DNA of 64,000 nt from NCBI RefSeq assembly GCF_000346465.2, contig NC_034014.1, positions 1,540,854-1,604,853 of the forward strand, read 5' to 3'. Below the pieces are notes generated by a model. The model was not told where the DNA came from, did no database searches, and saw only the letters and a list, made by a program, of their open reading frames with translations. The position numbers and the translations under genes were made by a program. This DNA is from Prunus persica. Its lineage: Eukaryota > Streptophyta > Magnoliopsida > Rosales > Rosaceae. Shown in pieces: positions 12,076-28,212 of this stretch. How positions within the stretch are numbered: the stretch's first letter is position 1; every line of letters starts with the position of its first letter.

Positions 12076-12310
12076 TCCTGCTGTGTAATTTTGCCTCAGC
12101 CACCATCTGAGGGTTGGCCTGTGTTCATGGCCATTCCTGATGACTGCAATTTTGGACTTCTGATGACAATTCTTTGCAACGTGGATGGTCTTATTTTTTT
12201 ATTTCTCTATGTAACAAGATTTTGGGGATTTTGGGTATATGATTTGGTGTATGGTTTGCAATATTCAAAACCACTTTTTTAATCAAACCGGATCGGTGGT
12301 CTTATAAAAA
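12076..12310 (+). other. Inverted copy of the GH1 3' flank (right part)
   Basis: This continues the block interrupted at 2573. It runs from 'ctgtgtaattttgcctcag' to 'aatcaaaccggatcggtgg' and matches 12920-13147 in reverse complement. With the facing copy it forms the inner arms of a large inverted repeat whose centre lies between about 12310 and 12905. Confidence 0.8.
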
Positions 12311-12335
12311 TTTTATATACATATATATATATACA

Positions 12336-12514
12336 GTCATGATCTCTTGGATTACAGGGGTCCAAGAGATTTGTGGTCACTCATCGTTGGATGTAAATTC
12401 GACGGTTCACTCACTCTTGCACTCCTTTTAAGAAACGTTTTTGAACTATTGGATTAATATCCAACGGTGGGCGACCACAATCTCTTGGACTCCTGTGGTC
12501 CAAGAGATCGGGAC
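12336..12514. mobile_element. Fold-back MITE between TA-rich tracts
   Basis: The ends at 12336-12378 and 12473-12514 are near-perfect inverted repeats of about 42 bp, outer part 'gatctcttgg', inner part 'ttgtggtc'. Each arm also contains its own palindrome ('ctcttgga' and 'tccaagag'). TA repeats flank both sides (12314-12332 and 12515-12524). No coding potential. The superfamily is uncertain; insertion into a TA microsatellite is possible. Confidence 0.6.
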
Positions 12515-12877
12515 TATATATATAGGGGGCGGATCCGTGACACTATGTTTTTGACACAAGTTTTGACATAATTTTTGGACCATTAGATTACTCCACTTTC
12601 AATGGTTGAGATTAAACCTCACATGGTAAGTAGTTTTAATTTTTTAAATAGACAATCATTTTTTTTTCTCCCTCTCATAAAAATAAAAGAAATGATTTTC
12701 TCTCTCCTCCCTTTTTTTCTTGGAGACGTAATCCCAGCTGCCTTTTTAATATCAAATATTTATTAAGGTGTAATAAATAAAGAATTTCACCAAAAACTAA
12801 AGGCCCAAACCGTGAAGAGTCTCTTCAGTTTCCCCTTCTTCCCGCACATGCATATGCAATCATCAATTCATCTTCAG

Positions 12878-12904
<27 letters not shown>
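12515..12904. other. AT-rich spacer at the centre of the inverted repeat
   Basis: No gene is seen. Pyrimidine-rich tracts lie at 12660-12720, and an uninterrupted TA microsatellite at 12880-12908 borders the facing flank copy. Confidence 0.5.
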
Positions 12905-12912
<8 letters not shown>

Positions 12913-14218
12913 TTTATAATACCACCAATCCGGTTTGATTAAACAAGTGGTTTTGAATATTGCAAACCATACACCGAATCATATACCCAAAATCCCTAAA
13001 ATCTTGTTACATAGATTAATAAAAAAATAAGACCGTCCACGCTGCAAACAATTGTCATCAGAAGTCCAAAATTGCAGTCCTCAGGAATAGCCATGAACAC
13101 AGGCCAACCCTCAGATGGTGGCTTAGGCAAAATTACACAGCAGGAATAATATCATTTACTTTCTCTTCTAACGTATTTAAAGAGTCTACTGAGCCTATAC
13201 TGTTCCTTTGTCCCTAGGCCCAAGCAGTTTGGTTTGGTTCACCTCTAAACCATAAAGTGGTGTCCAAAGATTTACCACAATTGGGAACTGGCTGTCTAGT
13301 TTGATGGTTATGCTCAGTGTGGTGAAGAAGGATAGACAGTGGGCTTTGTCTCTTATGAGCTTTTTGCTTTGGGAAAGGCTGGTGAATTTTTATTTATTTA
13401 TTTTTTTTGTTTGATAAATGGATGGTATTGTGCAGGATGAAAAAATTCTCTCATTGTGGCCGATCACAATGCCTCGATTTCTTTTGGAAAAATAAATTAT
13501 CATCTCGTTTATAAAGAAAGATAAAGTTTATGTGGCGTAAGGAGTATTGTATTGAAATTAATATATATATATATAAGCTAAAGTCTATGTATAATTTGTA
13601 CACATGAAATTAATCATACAAGCAACATTAGTTTTCTTTTGAAGAAAAGTATTGTGCTGATAGCCGACTTGATGTTTTCTCAAATAAGCACCTGATCGAG
13701 CATTTTCTTTTGAATTTTTAATAGATCTATAACGAATTTATACACTAGTATCGTATTCTAAGTTCATTTCAACTTAAGACAAACAAGATGCTATAAGTAG
13801 CAAATATTTCAGTCAAGGCTCAACATCTATTTATTTTAGTTTTTATTTTTATTTATAACGTTTTTATTTAGAAGAAATTACATTTATAATTTAGCCGTAA
13901 AGGGCACTGATCACAAGGACTAATACAAACACATGAAGGATACATCAACAACATCTAGACAATAAGATATCCCTCCAACCATATCCACAACTGGCCAAAG
14001 CACCTCCACCGCATAAAGTCAACAAACTTGGATAACGAGGCACGTCAACAACATAAAGTAAAATTAAAACTAAACCCTCACAAGGAAAGACAACTAACTC
14101 ATAATGAGTTGTTGCAACTTATTCCGACTCAGAAAAAGTCAAACAAAAAGTTAAAACATGAAAAACAGCTCACACAACCACTATGGAAGAGCCATTGTAC
14201 TTTATCCATCCTTGGGAT
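12905..14218 (-). other. 3' flank and untranslated region of gene A
   Basis: The part next to the stop codon (14218 to about 13860) is the probable 3' untranslated region; an AATAAA-like stretch is present on the minus strand near 13865. The whole block recurs downstream of gene B (21860-23110) and inverted at 1670-2573 plus 12076-12310. The empty insertion site of the Tat element is at 13139-13150. Short reading frames are shared by the copies but include stops. Confidence 0.75.
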
Positions 14219-17768
<3,550 letters not shown>

Positions 17769-17830
17769 AACTGAGTGGAGGGTTTTTGATGATCGAGCTA
17801 GGTGTGCTCTTCCTGCTATATTGCATGGGG

Positions 17831-17838
17831 TTTATATA
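17831..17838 (-). promoter_or_regulatory. TATA box of gene A
   Basis: On the minus strand the sequence is TATATAAA (plus strand tttatata), about 62 bases upstream of the ATG at 17768. Spacing and context suit a core promoter with a short leader. Confidence 0.7.
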
Positions 17839-18721
17839 GAGGGAGTACGTAACTTCTACACGTGAAAATAATAATTCAAAAGCATTTTTATTTCTTTTTT
17901 GTAAAGCCAAGCGGGCTTTAAAGCTAAGGTACGGGGACAGACAGAGAAAAGTTGGGACCTTCTTTTTTTTCCTTTTTTCTATACTGCTGTATAGAAAAGC
18001 AATCCAAAGATTCCCTTGGGACTACCTTCAGAGTCTGGTTTTGCTGCCGTGCCCTAACCTCTGGTTTTGGAAAGATAATCTAATTGCACCCTTCTCCATT
18101 AATGTTTTCTATCCTATCTCCATCAATTGGCGTTAATTGCTTAAAACAAATTCCTCTCTCATGGCAACTCTTGCTCATCTTTATGGGCGAACGCGAACTC
18201 TTCCTCATTGGTTCCTTAGAAACTATTTCCCTCTCATTGTTATTGGAATTTAGCCCCAAACACACAGTATACCTATAAATTTGCTGGCTTTAATATACAA
18301 TGAACCCATAATAGGTACATTATTTTTCGTAAATGAAGTAATAGGTATGTTATTTTCCAAACATAAAATTGTATGTACACTATTATATTTATAAAATAAT
18401 AAAATAATAGATAATTAATCACGTATACTTTATAAATAAATAAATAAAAACTTTTTAATATTAAATAAACCGATTAGGTATGTTAAATATGATTTTATTG
18501 TTAAATTAAAAAAAAATTCCGAATGAATTCCAACATCCATTTGGAGATCTTTCCAAATTCAATGTGTCTCATTTAGTTACAATCCAATTAAAAATTGTTT
18601 CTATATTGGTCTACATTAATATACAAAATGCAATAATGGCTTAGTTGGCGGTATTTTAGGAATCAAAAAATAAAATAAATTCGATTTTGAGCTTGATTAG
18701 GTAACTTGCCGAGTTGGATCA
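17839..18721 (-). other. Upstream block of gene A (promoter region)
   Basis: No gene. From about 17905 to 18190 it matches the block at 35697-37195 upstream of gene B, and shorter stretches at 44030-44060 and 45050-45140 upstream of gene C. Landmarks are 'gctttaaagctaaggtacgg' at 17915 and 'agtctggttttgctgccgtg' at 18031. It contains the empty site ('accttcagagtc', about 18024) for the MITE found at 36564-37044. Beyond 18290 it is AT-rich with no feature recognised. Confidence 0.7.
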
Positions 18722-19288
18722 TGTTAATGTATGCATTTTGGGTTTTTCTTTTGGCTTCTCATGACAATTTTGTAATATGATTTTTATTGTTTTTATCAAG
18801 CTCAAGTTTGGATTAAGAATAGCTTCTCTAGGTGTTCTTAACTAACAACTATCCTATGGAGATTCAAACAAATTGACAAAGGTAAATTGTGCATTGCATC
18901 ACATTGCCTTAAATTGATTTCATAAAATGATGACTAGTCATCTATTTCTCGTATGACTAGTCATCTGTTTCTCGTAGGACTAGTCATCATTTCTACTGTT
19001 TGGTGTTTACTTGATTCTGATGATTTCACACACTTTCACTATAGTTGTTGCTAGCACAGAGGATGCCTAGATTGACGGGTCCTTCTGAATGCCTAGGTTG
19101 TCACTAGTAATTTTCTAGGGTTGCAGGTACACTGTGGCATGCTCTGTGTGTATTATTGATTGTGGCTGTTCATGACTAGCAGTTGACAAGTTATAAGTGT
19201 TTTTGGTCAAGTTCTAAAGTGTATGAAGATTGTTGCGTTTTGTTTAAGTGTCGTAAAATTTACCCCTCGTCACCTAAGTACAATTTCA
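18722..19288 (+). repeat. Shortened LTR, family Y (copy a)
   Basis: It begins TGTTAATGTATGC and ends CTAAGTACAATTTCA, the same ends as the 1488-bp LTR at 42022-43509 (reverse). The middle is deleted, leaving 567 bp. Three copies or variants of the palindrome ATGACTAGTCAT lie at 18930-18990. The flanking pentamers (gatca and aatcc) do not match, so this copy has been rearranged. Confidence 0.7.
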
Positions 19289-20009
19289 AATCCTAGTCAA
19301 GAATAGATTGTTGAAAATAATGATAAAGGAAGAAGAAGAAGAAGAAGGGAAGTTGCTGGTTCGATGTTAGATTCTTTAGGGAATAATCAAGTATTGTTAT
19401 ATATTATTCCTCTTCTTCTAAGTGTGAGGAAATTGGTAATCATCTTTCTAAACGAACTTGTAAATTAACACAAGTACGCAATAGTCTAAAGAAAGATTTA
19501 AGATTGTAGACTAAAAGGATATATACATCAAGGTATTAAGTTTTTTTCTGAATTCGACACCCATGTTTTTTTGTTCTTTGTCCAACAGCCATTAGTTATA
19601 GTGCACCTTCTATAAAGATTTCATATATAATAAAATACGACGTCGTCCTTATATTTGACTCTCAGGATTATGAGAGTGGTCTTGGCATTATTCTACGGTG
19701 TTTTGTTATACCATGTGATTATGTCATTCCACTCCAATTCAAATTCCCATTAGCATAGTTCGAATTCAGGTGCAACAAGATGGGCACTCTAATCTAGGGG
19801 GTGGAAAATCGATCTCGAGTGTCACAATGTGGGCATACTACCTTGGCCAACTAACCCAACTCACATTTGCAAAAAACAAAAGTTGCAAGGAAAGAAAAAA
19901 TTGATAGAAGAAATAATTTTTTAATGAATACATCAATTTCTCTCATATAATTGTGGCATGAAAAACATATTACCTGCAAACTTTTAACCATGGTTACTTT
20001 AATTTACAT
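19289..20009. other. Intergenic, no feature recognised
   Basis: No convincing open frame. A GAA-rich tract lies at 19330-19346. Nothing here could be matched to another part of the window. Confidence 0.4.
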
Positions 20010-20098
20010 AGGGTTCATTTCAGTTTGGTATCCCATAAAATACAACTACAGAATACTATAAAAGTACAACTATAGGATACCAAATTGAAATTAACCCT
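20010..20098. mobile_element. Short MITE with inverted ends
   Basis: The 89-bp element has ends 'agggttcatttcagtttggt' and the near-reverse complement 'accaaattgaaattaaccct'. The same 7 bases, tttacat, flank both sides (20003-20009 and 20099-20105). With one mismatch an 8-bp duplication is possible, which would suit a hAT relative. No coding capacity. Confidence 0.6.
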
Positions 20099-21179
20099 TT
20101 TACATATGCCAAACTTTAAAAGGGGTGGTGAGGCTTAAGGGTGGTCAGAAAAATGCACTCAAAAACGGACGTGGCATAATATTTACTCTCAACACGTCCT
20201 CTCACCTGTTAACTGACATGAACTACTTCCACTATTGAATAATGTGCAAGTGGCCAAAAAAGAGAGTCTAATCTGCAAGTAATAGAAGTGGAAAAGAAAG
20301 TAGCTTTAAACCCCACGGCCAGACACACCCACACCCGCCTACTGCCCCACCTAATCACCCAACCCCAAGCCCAATAAAGAGAGAAGGTGGATTCCGCTTT
20401 GTGATCACATTGACAGGACAGCACTTTTATTGCATCTAGGCTTGACTTGAAACCTAAAGAGGGGGGAGAAAGAGAGTATGTTCCGATTCTAAGATGTTAA
20501 ATTTGCATCAATCTTTAAATTTTTTTCGCGAAGACTAAGATGTTGAACGCACTGCTTAAGAAGTTAGAGGTGGCTGCGCTCTGTTGTTACATGTGCCTCA
20601 AATATTTAATGTTTTAGGTCTGTAAGAGTGGCTATAGTATTTATTCGCTTACTATTATTGATGAAATCAAAAAAGAAAAAGGGATTACTTTTCAGATACC
20701 TTATCAAAATTCGGATACGGTGTCAATCTCTAAGGGCTAAAGTATGATAATGTGAATATGAAAATGTTCTACATTGGAAAGTTAATTAACTTAGTAAGGG
20801 CTTATGAAGAGTTGAGCTACTCTCCCTTTTGCGAATTAGTTTTGGAGTGAACCTCAACTTTATTTATAGTATCAGAGCGCGTTTGTCCACGTGTGAAACC
20901 TCAACTTCTGCTTAGTTGTGGTGATTGTCCATAAATAAAACCTCAATCACATTTTCGTCCTCCAATTTCGATCGTGCTTAAATTAGGGCCCTCGTTGCAT
21001 AGCATGTATTCTCAATACGTCCTCTTCCCAGTAGCTTGACTTACTTTTAATTGAGTCATGTGCAAGTAATAGAAAGAAGATTTAGCCCCATACTATACTA
21101 CCACCCAGCTATCCTACTCTACACCTACCCAACTATCCTCCAATTTTGTTCTGTCAATCCGGAGCTGAGTTGCGGTGTC
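20099..21179. other. Outer upstream block of gene A, duplicated elsewhere
   Basis: No gene. Parts match 37540-38400 ('ctgcttaagaagttagaggt' at 20549 and 37614) and 39400-39440 ('gcatgtattctcaatacgtc' at 21003). A related C-rich stretch ('cacacccacacccgcc' near 20320) recurs near 37980 and 50280. It is part of the repeated upstream unit of the cluster. Confidence 0.55.
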
Positions 21180-21540
21180 ATGGGGTGAACAAGTTGATGA
21201 ACTAGCTGTTATTTCCATGAAGGACAAGCTACTAGCTCAACTAAGTTTAGAGAAGAAGGTTGAAAATGGAGGTAGTGCTCATTTCCTAAATAGACCCAGG
21301 ATTGCTTGAGCTTGCAATTACTTTTTCTATAAGAACCTTCTTAACTTATGCGTACACATTTCTGGTGTGATTCTTTGATTTATATGCCTAGTCATACTGT
21401 TTGTGTTATATCTGAAATATTGATGAATGTTCACGCACTTATCGCTCTAGTTGTTGCTAGCACAGGGGATGCCAAGATTGATAGGTCTTTCTGAGTGCCT
21501 AGGTTGTCACGTAGTTATCTTCCAAGCTTGCAGGGATTTA
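21180..21540 (+). repeat. Remnant of LTR family Y (copy b)
   Basis: Landmarks are 'ctagttgttgctagcacagg' at 21448 and 'gagtgcctaggttgtcac' at 21494, shared with copies at 19050, 40050 and 42210 (reverse). Both ends are missing. The next 300 bases hold a GA microsatellite (21678-21696) and no gene. Confidence 0.55.
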
Positions 21541-21859
21541 AATATTTGATATGTTGTGCATTTGTGTTTATGTTCAAGGGTCTATGACTTCATATTGTCT
21601 CCACGTTTATTTGATAATTATTGTCATACATCTGTCCATTGGGGTTTTAATTTACCTCCTTCACCTATGTACCAATGCAGAGAGAGAGAGAGAGAGGGAC
21701 TGATGGAGACAAGACAGACAAAGAGCTCGAGTGGTTGGCATGTGTGTTTTTCAAATTTTGTGGAGCATAACTTGCGTGTTGGCATGCCCAAGCCCGACAA
21801 AAGCCAAAAGTTTTTATCTTTTAAATTCTTTGTACTATATTATATATATAATTTTTATA

Positions 21860-23110
21860 ATACCACGGTCTGGTTTGATTAAACAAGTGGTTTTGAATAT
21901 TGCAAACCATACACCAAATCATATACCCCAAATCCCAAAATCTTGTTACATAGAGAAATAAAAAAATAAAACCGTCCACGCTGCAAACAATTGTCATCAG
22001 AAGTCCAAAATTGCGGTCATCAGGAATAGCCATGAACACAGGCCAACCCTCAGATGGTGGCTGAGGCAAAATTACACAGCAGGAATAATATCATGTATTT
22101 TCTCTTCTAACGTATTTAAAGTGTCTACTGAGCATATACTGTTACTTAGTCCCTAGGCCCAAGCAGTTTGGTTTTGTTCAGCTCTAAACCATAAAGTGGT
22201 GTCCAAAGACATACCACAATTGGGAAGTGGCTGTCTAGTTTGACGGTTATGCGCAGTGCGGTGAAGAAGGATAGAGAGTGGGCTTTGTCTGTCATGAGCT
22301 TTTTGCTTTGGGAAAGGCTGGTGGATTTTTATTTATTTTTTGTTTTGTTTGATAAATGGATGGTATTGTGCAGGATGAAAAAAAGTCTCTCATGGTGGCC
22401 GATCACAATGGCTGGATTTGTTTTGGAAAAATAAATTATTATCTCGTTTAGAAAGAAAGCTAAAGTTTATGTAGCATATGGAGTATTGTATTGAAATTAA
22501 AACATATATAAGCTAAAGTCTATGTATAATTTGTACACATGAAATTAATTATGCAAGCAACATTAGTTTTCTTTTGAAGAAAACTATTGTCTTTTTAACC
22601 GACTCGACGTTTTCTCAAATAAGCACGTGATTGAGTATTTTCTTTTGAATTTTTAATAGATCCATAAAGAATTTATAGACTAGTATATTGTTCTAAGTTC
22701 ATTTCAACTTAAAACAAACTAGATTTCTTAAGTAGCTATTTTCGGTCAAGGCTCAACATCCATTTATTTTAGTTTTTATTTTTATTTATAACGTTTTTAT
22801 TTAGAAGAAATTACATTCATAATTTAGCCGTAAAGGGTACTAACTACAAGGACTAATATAAACACGTGAATGATACATCAACAACATCTAGATAATAAAG
22901 TATCCCTCCAACCACATCCACCAATGGCCAAAGTACCTCCACCGCATAAAGCCAACAAACTTGGTTAAACAAGGCACATCAACAACATAAATTTAAATTA
23001 AAACTAAACACTCACAAGGAAAGACAACTAACTCATAATGAGTTGTTGCAACTTATTCCGACTCAGAAAGAGTCAAACAAAAAGTTAAAACATGAAAAAC
23101 AACTCGCACG
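21860..23110 (-). other. 3' flank copy downstream of gene B
   Basis: Direct repeat of 12920-14218. It contains the second empty site of the Tat element ('cacagcaggaataat', 22076-22090). The minus-strand frame at 21821-22069 is matched in the other copies ('GWPVFMAIPDD'). A plus-strand frame at 22240-22434 is also shared. Neither matches a family I recognise. Confidence 0.75.
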
Positions 23111-23597
<487 letters not shown>

Positions 23598-23689
23598 CTG
23601 CAATATAAACCAGTATCACATTCATACATTTTTCTTTATCCAAAGAAAAAATGTGCTCTTAATTTTAAATTAGAGTTTACAAAACATAA

Positions 23690-24136
23690 CTATAGGTGCA
23701 AGGTTTCAGAGCTTTGAGTTTAGAGTAGGATTTCATTTGTTAAATTCCATGCAATTTTTTTTGAGTTGAAATAGGTGTTTTATCTAGGAAATGCAAAAAG
23801 GGGAGATTGTTAGTATGAAAATTGTATTGTCATTTCCTAAACTCTAGCATAGGCCGGGAATTAGGGTGTGAATATTACCCGTTGTTGATTGCAAATTGGA
23901 AACTTATATTCGCAAGAAACGGTTGCTTAATTACAGTATTGATTTCGGAGTCTGTATATTTTGTGGTAATTGCGTTGAGTATTATTCTATGTATATCCTT
24001 TCAATGAAATATTTTATAAAATAATGTGACTTACGGATTAATCTAACATTTTGTCTTTTACTGGAAGTTTTGGGACAACACATTCAATCCTGGATTTTCG
24101 AAGAAAGACTTTATCGATATGAGGAATCTGATTTCA
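23690..24136 (+). repeat. Copia-type 3' end and LTR remnant, left part
   Basis: The purine run 'aaaaaggggagatt' (23796-23808) followed by TGTTAGTATG resembles a polypurine tract and LTR start. The sequence continues to 24136, is interrupted by the nested X and Athila DNA, and resumes at 35172. No coding capacity. The internal part of this element is not present. Confidence 0.5.
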
Positions 24137-24517
24137 TGACAGGACCCGCCCCGAATTCCTCGGAACCCAGGACGAATCCTATGGAAATTCTGACATCACA
24201 CCAATGTCGGGCCCACTTCAATTAACATAGCCTCTTTTCCAAAATAAAGGAAAAGCGGCACAAGACTTTCTGCCAAAAGTTTCGGCAGATTCTCTCTTGT
24301 AAAACGGACATTACCAAAATTTTCAACCTATTAAACAAACATAGTTTATCCACAACTGGCAGCATGCATAAGATAAATCATACAGTTTATATACAGGCCT
24401 CCAGCCTTCAAATAATTCGAAGCAGAAACACTAGCGATGCTCTTAAATCAAATAAGGAAATTAAACGATGCAATTAGTGAATTCAAACTAATTTATGCAT
24501 GCTCACTGTAATCCACT

Positions 24518-26560
24518 TGTTGTGAAATTATTGCAAGCGCACAATCCATACAAGTAATATAGAAATAAGTAGAGTGTCGTTCCCACGAAGACTGTAATTT
24601 CCTATTAACTACCAATTATGATTAATGCATAAGTTTATTTGAACAGTTGATTAAGAAGATTGATTAATTTTAAGAAAACTAAAACAATTATGAAAAATAA
24701 CAATTTAATTAACAATAGAAAATTAAGATGATGAGACACTAGAGCATCCGACTTCACCATAACCAATTCTACTTAATTCTTATAGCCAATTAACCCTAAT
24801 TACTATCCATATTGACAGTTGGTTTCTCCTAATTCATTCGATATCCCCTCTCGGGCTCAACCAAAAGTATTCTCAATTAACAACCCATTCTCTCTCGAGC
24901 AACGGATTTAGAAAACCAAGAACCCATTAAGTTCTATGAGAACCTACAAGAAAACTGCATGAGTCATGTTAGTCCCTCTCGGGCACTCATTCAAGTCATG
25001 GTATTTGTTACAAGAAGCAAACACCAAACATCTCCTCTCGGTCTCCGCTTGGATCATCAATTAAATATTAGCTAGATATTTAAATCATTAAGAACAGTAA
25101 CAAATACTCAACATGAGATAATAATTAGAAATTAATATAACGATAGAAATTAAGTATTCAAGGTTAGGCTACATCGTAGCCCTAGCAAGGGAAATTAGTT
25201 CATGACAGAAGAAAATATAAACAAGAGAATTATTGTCATAAAACCAATTTGGCCGATGGACTTGATCTTCAGAATCTTCACAGGAACACCTTCAAAAGCT
25301 CCTCAAATAATGCAGCAGCAAATTCTTGGCTTCCTCTGATATTTCTCTGGTTGAATGAAAGTTGGTGGAAAAATATGGTAGAGAAGACGATGGTGGAAAA
25401 AGATGATGGGTAATTTATCTTTTCAACAATGACCTAAACTCCCTATTTATAAAACTCCTAGAAATCCTTCCTAAGGAATAATTACAATTGTTATAAAAAT
25501 AGGATTCCTTCTAAAATAAGGTCTTCTTTATTTCTCCTTATTTGACTTGATAAGACTTGCACCATCTTGAACTAGGAAATTTGACAACATTCCTTGCAAC
25601 AAAAGGAATGACTTGGCTTCTTTTTAATTGATCTTCATCTTCTTGCCTTTTTTAGCACACTTTTTCCTATTTCACAATTCCTTCACAAATCTCACAAAAC
25701 CAATTAAAAACAACCAATTTAATCTGAGAAATTAATAAATAAATAAGCAAAGGAGGCATAAAATATATATAAAATATAGACTTATCAAATACCCCCAAAC
25801 CTATCTTTTGCTAGTCCTCGAGCAAAACTGAAAATCAAAAATAAATTAAAACTAACTAACTAAATTAAACCACTTTCGCAGGTAATCTCGATGGCACTTA
25901 GCATGTGCCACAAGCCTTTAAACCTCTAGGTGTCCCTAGTAGGAGGAGTTGTGTCTCCTGAGGGTTTACCAGTCACGACACCCACAAACACTTCTTGCAA
26001 AACAAATTCGTTAAAGCAATACTTCCAACAAACTAATAATAACCAATGAATGCCAATCACAATTCAAAAACTAAAGTTATGCCACTACAAAAAAAAATGC
26101 ACCATAGTGTAAAGTGTAAAGCCAAAACTCCAAGCATTCAAACATAAAGATAACCACATTCGGCGTGTGTACAAATTCGTCTCGACTCTAGGCCTCACTG
26201 GATAACTCTCAATTTTCTCACAGAACCTAGGGTTGCACTCTTACCCCGCATATGTGAATGAAGTTAGGTGAAGAATTCAAAATATAAGACACATATGCAT
26301 CCAAAAATGAATAAAAGGCAATTTCTAAAAATAGATCTCATGGAAAGGAAATCAAATACTAAAAACCATAGATGAAGTACATATCTCTACTTCCGAGTAA
26401 GAAGTCCCCAAAGATCCGTTAGGTCTTTACTATGGTTGTAATGAAGGGCTAGGTTATGGGTTATGAAAGAAAGGGAAGGAAATACTAGAACTTGAGACAT
26501 ACCAAGGCATTTATCACGTGATAAGGCTCCAGAGGCGTCCAGGATTTTTGATATGCTTCA
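24518..26560 (-). repeat. Candidate 3' LTR of the Athila-type element
   Basis: It starts TGTTGTGAAATT and could end at 'gcttca' (26560), directly before a 76-base pyrimidine-rich tract that would be the polypurine tract on the coding strand. Length would be about 2.0 kb, plausible for Athila. The inner border is a guess because the partner LTR is missing. It includes 'cccccaaacctatcttttgc' at 25793, typical of this group. Confidence 0.4.
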
Positions 26561-26637
26561 CTTTTTTTTTTCTTTTTCTTTTTTCTTTTTTTAAAATTAT
26601 TTATTTTTCTTTCTTTTTTTTTAATTATTATTATTTT
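26561..26637 (-). other. Candidate polypurine tract of the Athila-type element
   Basis: A long run of T with scattered C on the plus strand gives an A/G run on the coding strand, next to the presumed LTR border. Minus-strand priming at such tracts is typical of LTR elements. Confidence 0.35.
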
Positions 26638-28212
26638 TTATTTTTATAAAGCACATATTTCCTCGGTACACGCCACCTCTTTTGTTGATGTAGAGGTCAA
26701 CCTTCATCCTTGTCTTCATGCCATGGCATATCCCAAGTTATAGGGTATGGCTAAAAATAGGGTGAAAAAGGTAAGGAAATATTGTGGGTGATGAAAGAAA
26801 AGGCTGAGTGTTTGGCTTCAAAGGGTTGATGGCACACACAATGGGTAGGACATGTGGTTTTATTTAGTGGCTAGAACATGCATAGCCTAACATCATCTCT
26901 CAAGGTCCATCCAACTCAAAAGTAAAAGCATGAGATGATTCCAAAATAGAGATTAGTTCTTAGTATTCAATTCAAAAGCCTAATTGAGATCAATTTAAAT
27001 AAATAAAAAAAATAGTGAATAAGACTAATCCCAAGTACTCTCTCAATGAATGGCAATTTGGCTCAAGTATCTCACAATGGTAGTCTCCACTATTTCTCCA
27101 CAATCATCCAAGTATAGCTAGCTTGTCCATTAAAATACTTGAAGCATGGCTATGTGAAGTGCTATACTTATGATGCATAAACTTTCATGACAACACTTTA
27201 GTTAAAGGAATATGATCAAACATCACATATACATCACTATTAGTAAGAGAAAGTAAAAGCTTTAACAAATATTTTATTTTTATTTTTATTTTTTAAAAGT
27301 TAAAGGCATTTTGTGATTTTTTTTCAAACAAATGTGAGTGAATTTATGTGCCATAATTGCTTAGGGATAAAGAAAGTTCATCAAAAGGAAGAGGACACAC
27401 CTGGAATAACTCCTAGAAACCTCTGATCACAAATGGAATGGATCATAATTGATTTGGAATGAAATTAGAAAATTCTGAAAAATTGACCTTTAGCGACGAA
27501 AAATCTGATGAACACCGTCGCTGAAAATCCTTTAGCAACGAAAAATCTGATGAACACCGTCGCTAAAAACCATTTTGTGACGAAAAAGCTTCATATTTCT
27601 GGGTAGATAGCAGCTAGTCTTTTTTGGGTTTTAGGCCACTTTGTTAACTTCAAATCGTCCTAAAACGTCATGTAAAGCACTTGAGACCCCCAAAACTGTT
27701 TCAAATAATCATAATAACCATTCTAAACATGTTGGTGGCTTCAAATTTGCCTGAAAAACATCAAAAAGGAAAATAGGCAGAATTTTTGATTTTTACCAAA
27801 ATAAGAACATAATAACCTCTTTTGCTATTTTCTGGGTTTTAAAGTCATCTAATGGCCAAAACAACATCTGTAACACATCTGGAACATGTTTGCAATCATC
27901 ACAGGGCTAGAAAAAATCGAGAAATGTTCTTTGAAACACAAAATCCTTTCTTTGGAACACAAAATCTGTTTTTTTTTTTTTTTTATGACTCAAAACTCAA
28001 ACAAAAACAACCAAACTCCACACCCCCAAACCTAAACTAAGCATTGTCCTCAATGTTTAAAGTAAATGCATGTAACAATGAGTAAAGGCATAGAAGGATG
28101 GAAAATAAAGGGAAAACAAACAAAATAAAATAAAAAGGAACGAAGGTACCTAGTTGGGTTGCCTCCCAACAAGCGCTTAGTTTAGAGTCAATAGCCCGAC
28201 TTTGGGATGCGT
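26638..28212 (-). other. Non-coding 3' region of the Athila-type element
   Basis: No gene is recognised and no env-like frame is seen. A 42-bp unit is repeated in tandem at 27489-27530 and 27531-27572. A poly-T tract lies at 27968-27984. The stretch just before the pol stop ('ttgggttgcctcccaacaag' at 28154) is typical of Athila-like elements. Confidence 0.5.
27489..27572. repeat. Tandem 42-bp repeat with inverted ends
   Basis: Two units differ at only a few bases. Each begins TTTAGCGACG (second unit TTTAGCAACG) and ends CGTCGCTAAA or a variant, so each can fold on itself. No function is implied by the sequence. Confidence 0.65.
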
